A stretch of DNA of 64,000 bases from Candidatus Zhuqueibacterota bacterium (GTDB lineage Bacteria > Zhuqueibacterota > Zhuqueibacteria > Residuimicrobiales > Oceaniaggregativiventaceae): contig WJMF01000234.1 in the NCBI GenBank assembly GCA_014728085.1, positions 38,580 to 102,579 on the forward strand, written 5' to 3'. The notes under the pieces were generated by a model that worked only from the letters and a program-made list of their open reading frames with translations, made no database searches and was not told the DNA's origin. Positions within the stretch are counted from its first letter, which is position 1. Each line of letters opens with the position of its first letter. This document shows positions 1 to 7,891 of this stretch, one piece after another. A program made the position numbers and the translations under genes.

Positions 1-2102
1 TAGGATTGCCTTTTCCCGAGCGTTTTGGTTTTGATAATCGTGCTGTCTACAGCAACGATTTTGGGATAATCCCCAAGTGCAGCCATCGAACCGGTTTTCG
101 AATAATCGTCAAAATGAGATAAGAGGTCCTGCATAACGGTTTCTGCCTTAAGAGAACTCACAACGGTTAAAATCAGATTTTGCGGCGAAAAATAAACCTC
201 ATGCAAAGCTTTAAGATCATCCACGGTAATCCCGGGAATGGATTGAAAATCCCCCATAATCGGATTGGAAAGCGGATTTCCCGGACTCGAGTTTTCCCAG
301 AACAAATCCATGGCCATATCTGAAGCGCTGGCGGTTTTTCGTGCGACAAAAGCCTTTTGTGCCTGTTTCACAGCAAAAAGGGTACCATCGTTCAAAGCGG
401 GTGACTTTATCATATCGGCCAAAAGGGCAATGGCACGTGCGGCATGTTCATTTAAACATTCCAGCCGGATTGTACTGTATTCCGGAGAAAAATAGTAATC
501 ATCAAAGGGGATATAGGGGTTATCAGACACTTTCAACCTTGCACCGATTTTTTCAAGGGCATTATTGAAATCTTCGGGGCTCATACTTGATGGACCTTTT
601 GCCATTAAACGATGCAACACGTCCACACTGCCGTTTGGATATTCGGTTTCATATAGAGCACGATTTTTTCCCAACACATGAACAGCAAAAATATCTGACC
701 CTCGTTCTTCCCGTACGTGGATTTCCAGGCCATTGGATAGCGTTTTATCCAGATGCTTTACAGAACTCCCAACGTCCGTTTTTGTGCTGTCGATTCGAGG
801 TGAATAGCAAAACCGCTTAACCGGTGCCGCATTCAGAGAATCGAGAGAATGATGAATCAGCCCGGCATTTACCGATTTTAAAAATTTTTCATAATTCATG
901 AGGCCTTCTATACCGCCCACGACCAGCTGTTGCGATTTCATCATGCCATAGAAATGGGGGCGTTCCTTATAAATTTCATTTTCGGTTAACAGGGAGAGAG
1001 CGACACCATTAATCTTGTCTTCAGTTACAAAAGGATGCATGTGCTCTAACGTGCTCAAAATATCCCTGGTAATGCTTTTACCATCTGCTTCGGGTTTATG
1101 ACTCGCTGAGATGAGGAAATAACTAAAATCCGGATGATAATCGAGCTCACAGGTTAAATCAAATATATCATTGCGATGGTCGAGATGACCGAGCAAACCA
1201 CCGTCTCCTTCGGAAGATAGAATTTCGGCCAGCAACAGAGTCGGATAAAAGAGTTCTGACCCATAGCGGGGGGCTGGAAACGCGAGTTTGAGATAGGCGC
1301 GATCATCTTCAATTGCGAACCGATGCTGAGTCGTTTCGGAAAACCGGCAGGGAATTTTTGCAGACGGAGAATTCAGGCTGTTACCGGCGGTCTTGCCATA
1401 ATATTGATTGAGCAGGCCGGCGAAAACATCCGGATCAAAATCACCTATTGCCATCAGGATCATATTGTTGGGAACATAATAATGTTTATAAAACGCCATG
1501 ACCTGTGTTCGGTCCATCTCTTTAACAGAAGGAATCGATCCCAGGACATTATGGCTGTAGGGACTTTGTTTATAAGCGAATTTTTTAAATATCGATTCCC
1601 TGGTATATGAGATTCGATTCAGGCTCTGAGCGATTTCTTCGATGACAATTCCTTTTTCCTTTTTAAACTTGTCCGCAGCAAGAGTTGAGTTGAAAAGCAT
1701 ATCGGATTGAATGGATATGGCTTTTTCTATATGTTCTTTTGGGGAGAGGATAATGAAATTGACATAGTCTTCTGATGTGCTGGCATTATTATAACCACCG
1801 ATTTCATCCATTTCTCTGTATATCTGTTCCTGGGTTCGGGTTTCCGTACCATTGAACAAAAGATGCTCCAGAAGATGCGAAGCGCCGAAAAGCTCGGGTG
1901 TTTCCAGACGAGAGCCCGCCTTGATGGTCACGATTACGGAGATAACCGGTGCGGCATGATTTTCTATCAAAATGGTTTCGAGCTGGTTATCCATGATGTA
2001 GCGAAAGGTGGATTCGTCTATTGTTTCCAATACCGTACCGTGAGCAATAAAACCGGTGAGCAAAATCACCAAACATGCAAGAATGCCGGCTTTTGTAAAC
2101 AT
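1..2102 (-). CDS. M16 family zinc metallopeptidase, secreted, truncated by window edge
   Basis: The reading frame opens with ATG at 2102 and stays open to position 1, giving about 700 residues without a stop, so the C-terminus lies outside the window. Residues 1-22 form a hydrophobic signal peptide. The inverted zinc motif HLLEH (residues 76-80) and a downstream glutamate pair near residue 155 (GIVIEE) are the metal ligands and catalytic base expected of insulinase/pitrilysin (M16) peptidases. The segment around residues 215-230 (HYYVPNNMILMAIGD) matches the start of the inactive M16 C-terminal domain. It probably degrades peptides in the periplasm; the substrate is unknown. Its ribosome-binding site AGGAG sits inside the end of the preceding glycosyltransferase gene, which stops 2 bases upstream, so the two are cotranscribed. 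Family assignment is firm; role is inferred. Confidence 0.88.
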   Translation of the reverse strand, partial: MFTKAGILACLVILLTGFIAHGTVLETIDESTFRYIMDNQLETILIENHAAPVISVIVTIKAGSRLETPELFGASHLLEHLLFNGTETRTQEQIYREMDEIGGYNNASTSEDYVNFIILSPKEHIEKAISIQSDMLFNSTLAADKFKKEKGIVIEEIAQSLNRISYTRESIFKKFAYKQSPYSHNVLGSIPSVKEMDRTQVMAFYKHYYVPNNMILMAIGDFDPDVFAGLLNQYYGKTAGNSLNSPSAKIPCRFSETTQHRFAIEDDRAYLKLAFPAPRYGSELFYPTLLLAEILSSEGDGGLLGHLDHRNDIFDLTCELDYHPDFSYFLISASHKPEADGKSITRDILSTLEHMHPFVTEDKINGVALSLLTENEIYKERPHFYGMMKSQQLVVGGIEGLMNYEKFLKSVNAGLIHHSLDSLNAAPVKRFCYSPRIDSTKTDVGSSVKHLDKTLSNGLEIHVREERGSDIFAVHVLGKNRALYETEYPNGSVDVLHRLMAKGPSSMSPEDFNNALEKIGARLKVSDNPYIPFDDYYFSPEYSTIRLECLNEHAARAIALLADMIKSPALNDGTLFAVKQAQKAFVARKTASASDMAMDLFWENSSPGNPLSNPIMGDFQSIPGITVDDLKALHEVYFSPQNLILTVVSSLKAETVMQDLLSHFDDYSKTGSMAALGDYPKIVAVDSTIIKTKTLGKRQS

Positions 2103-2104
2103 AA

Positions 2105-2857
2105 CTAACTCCTATTCTGCTTTTGAATTTCCCATAATTTTGCGTATTTGCACATAACATAGCCTGATGAGAGCAGGCAAAGCATAAATCCTTTTGAACC
2201 GTCAAGAATGCCCAGCTTGAAAAAATACATCTTAATAAAAGCAAACAGAGATCGGAAACACATTTCAACAATATTGGTGTGCTGTCCCTTTTGCGCCATT
2301 TCGTTTGCAGCAAGGGTGGTATAGCGGTTAAATTTTGATAAATAGTGGTCGAGAATATGATCGGTATAGTGCAGCAACGCATGTTTGCTCTGACCGATTT
2401 CACCCGCAATCTCTAGTCCTTCGTGGACTCTTTTATTGTTCAAGTCGCCATGTTGGCGTCGAAAAAGCCTCAAAACGTAGCCGGGATACCAGCCGCAATG
2501 TTTGATCCATTTCCCCAGAAAAAAAGCTTTGCGTTTGATTTGAAATCCGTTTTGGGGCGGATTCGCTGCCAACAGCTCAATGATTTCCTCCTTTAATTCG
2601 GGTGAGACTCTTTCATCAGCATCCAGCCAAAAAACCCATTCACAACTTGCCTGTGACAAAGCGATACGCTTGTTTTCAGCATATCCAAACCAATCCGTAA
2701 TTACCACTTTATCAGTGTATGTTTTTGCTATTTCAACCGTTTTATCGCTGCTTTTTGAATCCACGACAATAAGTTCATCCGCCCACTCTACGCTCTGCAG
2801 ACAAGCGCCAATATTCATTTCTTCATTAAAGGTAATAACGATAACCGATAGACTCAT
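2105..2857 (-). CDS. Glycosyltransferase family 2, WaaE/KdtX-like
   Basis: This is a GT-A fold glycosyltransferase of 250 residues that likely adds a sugar to LPS core or another surface glycan on the cytoplasmic face. The N-terminus (VIVITFNEEMNI) and a DAD metal/nucleotide-binding motif at about residues 79-81 are typical of GT2; the later FLGKWIKHCGWYPGY block is characteristic of the WaaE-like subgroup. The frame is open for a further 54 codons upstream, but the start at 2857 is preferred because it overlaps the upstream stop as ATGA and gives a canonical N-terminus. It is a close paralog of the gene immediately upstream. The sugar donor and acceptor cannot be told from sequence. Confidence 0.88.
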   Translation of the reverse strand: MSLSVIVITFNEEMNIGACLQSVEWADELIVVDSKSSDKTVEIAKTYTDKVVITDWFGYAENKRIALSQASCEWVFWLDADERVSPELKEEIIELLAANPPQNGFQIKRKAFFLGKWIKHCGWYPGYVLRLFRRQHGDLNNKRVHEGLEIAGEIGQSKHALLHYTDHILDHYLSKFNRYTTLAANEMAQKGQHTNIVEMCFRSLFAFIKMYFFKLGILDGSKGFMLCLLSSGYVMCKYAKLWEIQKQNRS

Positions 2858-3636
2858 GAATCTATTTGCTCCTTGTAAACCTGCAATTCTTTTGGCGACA
2901 TCTGCTGAAAATGCCAAATTTTCATATATAAAACCATTTTTAAAAATGCAGATATCCAGCTTAGCAGGAAACCGTGAACCCCATCCAAAAAGCCCTTGTG
3001 GGCAATAAATTTGTTCCAAAAGGAGCTGATAAAATGGGTCATAAAATCATGCACGTGGACGGGTTTACGGTCAAGCCGGTCGAATGCTTCCAGGGTTGTA
3101 TAGATATTCAGCTTTTCAATACTGGTATAGATATCGGGGTGGGAAAAATGGTCAAGATCATTTTTCAACGTACTTGTCGTACCCTGAACAATAAAGCCTT
3201 CATGAACGCGACGGTCACTCAGGCGGGTTTTCTCTTTTTTGAAAAGACGAACCTGATAGCCCGGATACCAGCCGCAATGTTTGATCCATTTTCCTAAAAA
3301 ATAGGATCGCCGTGCGATCTTATAGCCGTCAAACGCGGGATTTTGCAGAATACCTTGTATTTCTGCTTTCAATTCCGGACGAACCCGTTCATCGGCGTCG
3401 ATATTCATGACCCAGGAATGCGAACATTTGCCGAGAGCAAATGATTTTTGTCTGGAAAAACCGGGCCATGCATTTATATATATTTTAGCAGCATGCTTTT
3501 TACAAATTTCCACCGTCTTGTCTTCACTACAGGCATCGACGACGATAATTTCATCGGCCCACGAAACGCTTTCCAAACACGAGTCGATATGCTTCTCCTC
3601 ATTATAGGTGATAATCATCACAGATAATTTATTCAT
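2854..3636 (-). CDS. Glycosyltransferase family 2, WaaE/KdtX-like (paralog)
   Basis: This 260-residue GT2 enzyme begins with VMIITYNEEKHIDSCL, carries a DADERV metal-binding motif near residues 77-82, and has the FLGKWIKHCGWYPGY block. It shares its architecture with the next gene downstream, so the pair looks like a tandem duplication with later divergence. The ATG at 3636 directly follows the TAA of the upstream GT9 gene, and its own TGA overlaps the next ATG (ATGA), pointing to translational coupling. The probable role is consecutive sugar additions in LPS core or a related surface glycan. The exact linkage is not inferable. Confidence 0.88.
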   Translation of the reverse strand: MNKLSVMIITYNEEKHIDSCLESVSWADEIIVVDACSEDKTVEICKKHAAKIYINAWPGFSRQKSFALGKCSHSWVMNIDADERVRPELKAEIQGILQNPAFDGYKIARRSYFLGKWIKHCGWYPGYQVRLFKKEKTRLSDRRVHEGFIVQGTTSTLKNDLDHFSHPDIYTSIEKLNIYTTLEAFDRLDRKPVHVHDFMTHFISSFWNKFIAHKGFLDGVHGFLLSWISAFLKMVLYMKIWHFQQMSPKELQVYKEQIDS

Positions 3637-4665
3637 TTATTCAGTATCCTGTTCCCTTTTATCACTCATTAAAACCGAGGTAGCTGCATTGAGAACGTCA
3701 TCCACGGATATAAGTTTCATACAGCTATTATGGTCGCAGGTTAACCGATTGCAGCGCAAGCAGGGCAATCCCCGGGCGACGATGATTTTATGGTTTTTTC
3801 CGTAAGGACCTTGTAAATGCGGATTGGTCGGTCCGAATAACGCCACGCAGGGTGTCTGCATGGCAGCTGCAATATGCATCGGACCTGAATCGGTTGTAAT
3901 CATCAAATCGGCGCGGGATAAAATCGCTGCGAGTTCTTTAAGATTGGTTTCAGGTAAAATCGTCGTCCCTACGGATATCTGATCCTGAAGCAATTGTGCT
4001 TCTTTTTTCTCCCCCGGCCCCCAAACGATTAAAATCTCACAGGCATGTTTTTCTACTAATCTTCGGGCCAATACCATAAACCGATTTAACGGCCAGCGTT
4101 TGGAAGGCCAGCCACCGGAAAAATTTAACGCAATGACTTTTTTTTGTCCCGCTTGATATCGCTGCCAAAAATCATCGGCAAATCGATGATCCCGTTCCGT
4201 AACGGCAACAGATAGATTTTTACTGACGATGGGTATATTCATCTCTTTTAGCGCGTCAAGGTGCCATTCTGCTTCGTGGATTTGGTCTGCACGGGAAACA
4301 ATTGTATGATTATACGTCCATTTGCGCATTCGAAAATCATAACCCACCCGGTGCCGGGCATTGCTGAAAAAGGTGATCAGCGCGCTTCGGGGATTACCAA
4401 AAAAATCAAAAACGAGATCATAATTTTGTTTGCGCATATTGTTTAAAAAGGTCAAACTCTTGAAACAATTCACATCATCATCAAGAAATGCATATTTCTT
4501 ATCAAAAGCGATAACGTTATTCAACAGGGGATGGTTTTTCACGATTCCGGCGCAAAATTTCTCTGTTAAAAAATCTATTGTTGCATCAGGATAAGCAGCT
4601 CTGAGGTTTCTTAAAACAATCGTGGACAGAACCACATCTCCGATCGCCCGTAATTTGATAATCAA
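3637..4665 (-). CDS. Glycosyltransferase family 9 (heptosyltransferase-like)
   Basis: This GT-B enzyme of about 342-346 residues is similar to ADP-heptose:LPS heptosyltransferases. The N-terminus reads KLRAIGDVVLST, the family's acceptor-side motif, and the C-terminal domain has the nucleotide-sugar motif TTDSGPMHIAAA followed by ALFGPTNP. The C-terminus has a Cys-rich stretch (CLRCNRLTCDHN). The start is unusual. A good AGGAG (4687-4691) lies 9 bases before an ATT codon (4675-4677) that occupies exactly the position of the family's usual Met (x-K-K-I-L-I-I-K). No ATG or GTG is in frame nearby; the TTG at 4665 used for these coordinates is too far from the Shine-Dalgarno. It lies between a Nudix gene and two GT2 genes in the same transcription unit. 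Confidence 0.85.
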   Translation of the reverse strand: MIIKLRAIGDVVLSTIVLRNLRAAYPDATIDFLTEKFCAGIVKNHPLLNNVIAFDKKYAFLDDDVNCFKSLTFLNNMRKQNYDLVFDFFGNPRSALITFFSNARHRVGYDFRMRKWTYNHTIVSRADQIHEAEWHLDALKEMNIPIVSKNLSVAVTERDHRFADDFWQRYQAGQKKVIALNFSGGWPSKRWPLNRFMVLARRLVEKHACEILIVWGPGEKKEAQLLQDQISVGTTILPETNLKELAAILSRADLMITTDSGPMHIAAAMQTPCVALFGPTNPHLQGPYGKNHKIIVARGLPCLRCNRLTCDHNSCMKLISVDDVLNAATSVLMSDKREQDTE

Positions 4666-4728
4666 TATTTTTTTAATAAAATCCGACTCCTATTGTAAAA
4701 AATGCCCAGTTGAGAATTAGCTGAGCAT

Positions 4729-5181
4729 CTACTTTTGATTATGAAAAAAACAAATTTTGTTTAACAATTCCGCCGTACCGTTTGTCGATTCCAGGGATCG
4801 AAATGAATTCGAATGAATCCAACGGGCATCCGAAATATCACTTTTTGCCGCTAATTTACCTGTACAATAGTGCGCCAGGTATTCCAGTATAATATAGTGA
4901 TATTTTATTTGATTATCATGATCGGTTTCGATGTATTCAAATGTATCAATGAATTTTTCTATCGTTATCCGGATGTTGCACTCTTCTTCAATTTCTCGGT
5001 GTATAGCCTGTCGAAGTGTTTCCCCAAGCTCGATTAATCCTCCGGGTACCGTCCATTTGCCTTTATTGGGTTGCTGATTTCGTTTGACCAGGAGCACATG
5101 GTTATCCCTTTTGACCACGACTCCCACGCCCACACGAGGATAGATAGAGTATTCCCGACCTTTATCAGCGAACGCTTTCAA
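4729..5181 (-). CDS. Nudix hydrolase
   Basis: This protein of up to 150 residues contains a Nudix box: a Gly in GGLIELGE, then the REIEEEC core, which fits GX5EX7REUXEEXGU except that the final Gly is Asn (EECNI). The upstream segment VGVGVVVKRDNHVLLVKR resembles ADP-ribose/NADH pyrophosphatase-like Nudix enzymes. The protein would hydrolyse a nucleoside diphosphate linked to another moiety; the substrate is unknown, but the position among glycosyltransferases makes a nucleotide-sugar or housecleaning role plausible. The start is uncertain: the TTG at 5181 lacks a clear Shine-Dalgarno and lies 15 bases after the preceding stop, and an internal GTG could be used instead. Confidence 0.85.
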   Translation of the reverse strand: MKAFADKGREYSIYPRVGVGVVVKRDNHVLLVKRNQQPNKGKWTVPGGLIELGETLRQAIHREIEEECNIRITIEKFIDTFEYIETDHDNQIKYHYIILEYLAHYCTGKLAAKSDISDARWIHSNSFRSLESTNGTAELLNKICFFHNQK

Positions 5182-5196
5182 ACGGCTAACAGAAGG

Positions 5197-5508
5197 TTAT
5201 TCCCACTCGTTATCGCCTTCCCATTCAGGAGAACCCTCCAACCAGTCTTCCTCGGATTCCCAATCTTCTTCTTCATCAAAATCCCAATCATCTTCATCAT
5301 CCTCTTCCCATTCATCATCATCCCATTCTTCATCGACATCATCTTCCTCTTCTTCTCCTTCTTCTTCTTCTTCCTCCTCCTCAATGAGATCGTCAAAATC
5401 ATCATCCGGCTCGGATTCTTCAAAAACTTCTTCACCTCCATCGCTTTTGTCATCCGATTGGAGATAAAAACGATCCATTTCTTCATTTTCAAAAATGTCA
5501 CTTTCCAT
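5197..5508 (-). CDS. Hyperacidic low-complexity small protein, unknown function
   Basis: This ORF encodes 103 residues, about 61 percent Asp plus Glu, including a run of eight Glu near the middle and seven Trp spaced through the C-terminal half in repeats such as DDWD, EDWE and PEWE. No domain is recognisable. It is probably real: it starts with ATG, has GAGGGA about 9 bases upstream, and a sigma70-like promoter lies about 110 bases further upstream. The alternative frame over the same DNA would be an implausible Lys/Met-rich protein. The DNA itself is a TTC/TCATC-rich simple sequence and could expand or contract. Such polyacidic proteins can act as charge buffers, cation binders or disordered chaperones; none of these is shown here. 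Confidence 0.6.
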   Translation of the reverse strand: MESDIFENEEMDRFYLQSDDKSDGGEEVFEESEPDDDFDDLIEEEEEEEEGEEEEDDVDEEWDDDEWEEDDEDDWDFDEEEDWESEEDWLEGSPEWEGDNEWE

Positions 5509-5617
5509 AATATCAAGTCCCTCATAAAATGGTTCAATTTTGCGTAATGCGGCGTAAAAATAAAGATCACTGCCGATAAAATCAAGAATTTTCTACCCAA
5601 ACCAGCTCTTTTTGTTT

Positions 5618-5645
5618 AAGATAGAACTTCCAAATTAAAGGTCAA
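5618..5645 (-). promoter_or_regulatory. Sigma70-type promoter upstream of the acidic-protein gene
   Basis: On the minus strand TTGACC (5640-5645) and TATCTT (5618-5623) are separated by 16 bases, a good -35/-10 pair. Transcription would start near 5611 and give a leader of about 100 bases before the ATG at 5508. A second possible pair, TTGATT then TATTAA, lies just upstream. This may let the acidic protein, Nudix, GT9 and GT2 genes be transcribed independently of the upstream glycosyltransferases. Confidence 0.5.
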
Positions 5646-5672
5646 GATTAATATGAAATTTATTAAAAAAAA

Positions 5673-6779
5673 TCAAGATTTTTTTAACAGATGTTTGCAT
5701 TCTTTATACACCACGTCCACAGAGACATTAGCGCAATTCCGGCTGGCGCTCCGGACAGCGACAAACTCCTGACCCCATGGCTTCCATTGCGACGGGTCAG
5801 TCGGTCCGAATATGGACACCAGAGGTGTTCCAACCGCGGCACAAAGATGCATGACACCGGTGTCATTACAAATGAAACAATCCATTAGAGATAGAACAGC
5901 TCCAAGGTCACGAATGCAGGGGAATGTTGCATGATAGGTTTTTCTGTCGATCCGGGACAGTAGTGAATGTCCCAACCCGGCCTCTGAAGGTCCCCAGGTG
6001 ATAAAAATTTGCACATCCATTTCATCGAGACATTTCCCAACAAGGGCCGCATAGTTATCCACCGGCCAGCGGTTTTTGATCTTCCCCGCCCCGGGATGAA
6101 TAGCGAGAATTTTTTTATCGAGATCTATTCCCAGTTTATTCAGAATGGTTTGAGCAGCGTTCCGTTCCTGCTTTGTAATGTACATATATTCGTGTAGATC
6201 ACAAGTGTCGGCACCAATGTAGTTCACAATATCCAGATTCCGCCGGCTTTGGTGCCGGGCGCTTTCTTTATATATGGGGGCAACCAAATTATAGAAAAAA
6301 TTTCTTCGGGTGCCGGCAAACAAGAGGTGATCCGTTCCCAACACATAAGGCGCACGGCTAAAACAGGCGATCAAATCACTGGTAAGTGAGTGAGAAACCG
6401 TATTCAACACCACCACCAAATCATACTTTTTATACAACCCCTTGAAAAGATAAAAAGCATATGGAACGCTCCAATTTCTGAAATCTTCATGAAACGTCAA
6501 GACTGCATTGACATAAGGATGATTTTGAACCAGGGGCGTGGTATAGGCATGAGCAATTACGGTGATCGAAGAGTCCGAAAATTTTTCTTTCAAAGCTTTA
6601 AAAACGGGCGTGGAGAGCAAAAAATCGCCCAGCTGGTCATGGGTTCGAATAACGAGAATATTCTTAATATGAACATGATCCAGTTGTTCAGGATCTATTT
6701 GCGACTGTCCCAAAAAAGTCTCGAGAAAACGCAACAGTCTGTGTTTAAAAAATTGTTCAATACGGGTCCAAAATTTCAA
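5673..6779 (-). CDS. Glycosyltransferase family 9 (ADP-heptose:LPS heptosyltransferase-like)
   Basis: This is a 368-residue GT-B enzyme of the heptosyltransferase family. It has an N-terminal extension of about 40 residues before the Rossmann start NILVIRTHDQLGDFLLSTPV. The C-terminal half has the sugar-nucleotide-binding block AIHPGAGKIKNRWP and then FICNDTGVMHLCAAVGTPLVSIFGPTDP. It transfers a heptose-like sugar to a lipid-linked glycan on the cytoplasmic side of the inner membrane. Its ATG overlaps the TGA of the upstream GT4 gene by four bases (ATGA). The stop at 5673 is followed by an AT-rich gap holding promoter-like sequences. The family is certain; the donor sugar is not. Confidence 0.88.
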   Translation of the reverse strand: MKFWTRIEQFFKHRLLRFLETFLGQSQIDPEQLDHVHIKNILVIRTHDQLGDFLLSTPVFKALKEKFSDSSITVIAHAYTTPLVQNHPYVNAVLTFHEDFRNWSVPYAFYLFKGLYKKYDLVVVLNTVSHSLTSDLIACFSRAPYVLGTDHLLFAGTRRNFFYNLVAPIYKESARHQSRRNLDIVNYIGADTCDLHEYMYITKQERNAAQTILNKLGIDLDKKILAIHPGAGKIKNRWPVDNYAALVGKCLDEMDVQIFITWGPSEAGLGHSLLSRIDRKTYHATFPCIRDLGAVLSLMDCFICNDTGVMHLCAAVGTPLVSIFGPTDPSQWKPWGQEFVAVRSASRNCANVSVDVVYKECKHLLKKS

Positions 6780-7891
6780 TGTCGTCTCATACCTCGTTGA
6801 TTTTTGAGCTGTTGCAGAAACAGTGATTCAAGTTGATCAATCATGGCATCAATATGAAAAGTACGTAAAACCCTTTGGCGGCCGTTCTTCCCCATTTCAG
6901 CAGACAGACGGGGATTATGTATCAGCTGATGAAATGCCTCAAAGAGAGAGACACTGTCCTTGACCGGAACAACCCGGCCGGTATTTTGATCGAGCACGAT
7001 TTCAGGCATTGAACTTACGGCAGTGGTGACGCAGGGTTTGGCTGCTGCCATAGCTTCTATCAAGACAATTCCAAATCCCTCCCACCAGGAAGGCAGAACC
7101 AACATATCGATGGACTGCATGACATCCGGAATATCCTCCTGAAATCCGGGTAGATGAATATTATCGCAAAGTCCGTTTTCAACGGCATACTGTCTGATAA
7201 AATCCTGCATAGGGCCGCTACCGATGAGAGCGAGATGAATATCTTTTCGGCACTTGCAAAGCATGCGAAAAGCGTGCAAAAGCGTGACAATGCCTTTGCG
7301 CTCGTCCAGCTGGCCGACGAACCCGATTAAAACATCGGATGTTTTTAGCTCGAGTTGTTTTCGAAATTCATGCCTTGGCGGTGACAGGAAAGGCTCGGGA
7401 TCAATACCGTTATAGATAACATGTACCGAGTCTGCATCCAGCCAGGGTGCATTTTTAAGCAACGCAACCCTGGTTGAATTGGAATTGGCAATAACGGCAC
7501 AGGCCAGCTTTGTATAACTCAGACGATATTGTATTTTATTTTTCAGGGGATAATCTATTCCTCTCCGCGGAATGACCCTGGTGTAATTGGTCAGCCAGGC
7601 AGCAATACCCGCGATGCGAAGCTCTTTATCCATATTGGTCAGCACAATATCTATTTTTTCGCGAACGAGTAAACGATAGAACCGAAAGATAGTAAAGGGA
7701 TCAAAGTCACCCCTGAAAGGCATGGTGAGTGTTCTGATCCCTTTTTCTTTTGCCCGCCGATATAATTCCGTGCCGGGCCGGCAGCAGAGTTGAATAGATT
7801 GACCCCGATCACTCAGATATTGCATGGTGCGCAGCATCCACACCTCACCTCCCCCATACATTTGTATGCTATTTACAAATAAAATTCTCAT
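6776..7891 (-). CDS. Glycosyltransferase family 4
   Basis: This 371-residue GT-B enzyme starts with RILFVNSIQMYGGGEVWML, the acceptor-loop pattern of GT4 proteins, and carries the donor-binding core near residues 195-305: GFVGQLDERKGI, then LPSWWEGFGIVLIEAMAAAKP with the conserved EX7E pair. It probably extends an LPS or exopolysaccharide chain from a nucleotide sugar in the cytoplasm. It is linked by ATGA overlaps to both neighbours (7888-7891 and 6776-6779), which argues for a translationally coupled assembly unit. Specificity is unknown. Confidence 0.88.
   Translation of the reverse strand: MRILFVNSIQMYGGGEVWMLRTMQYLSDRGQSIQLCCRPGTELYRRAKEKGIRTLTMPFRGDFDPFTIFRFYRLLVREKIDIVLTNMDKELRIAGIAAWLTNYTRVIPRRGIDYPLKNKIQYRLSYTKLACAVIANSNSTRVALLKNAPWLDADSVHVIYNGIDPEPFLSPPRHEFRKQLELKTSDVLIGFVGQLDERKGIVTLLHAFRMLCKCRKDIHLALIGSGPMQDFIRQYAVENGLCDNIHLPGFQEDIPDVMQSIDMLVLPSWWEGFGIVLIEAMAAAKPCVTTAVSSMPEIVLDQNTGRVVPVKDSVSLFEAFHQLIHNPRLSAEMGKNGRQRVLRTFHIDAMIDQLESLFLQQLKNQRGMRRH

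Noticed and set aside
2858..3019. N-terminal extension of the second GT2 gene
   Set aside because: The ATG at 2857 has an ATGA overlap and a standard GT2 N-terminus; the extension only reads through the upstream gene in another frame.
5178..5600. Lys/Met-rich ORF on the minus strand
   Set aside because: It overlaps the acidic ORF in another frame, begins with TTG without a ribosome-binding site, and its composition is that expected of an antisense-type frame of GAA/GAT-rich DNA.
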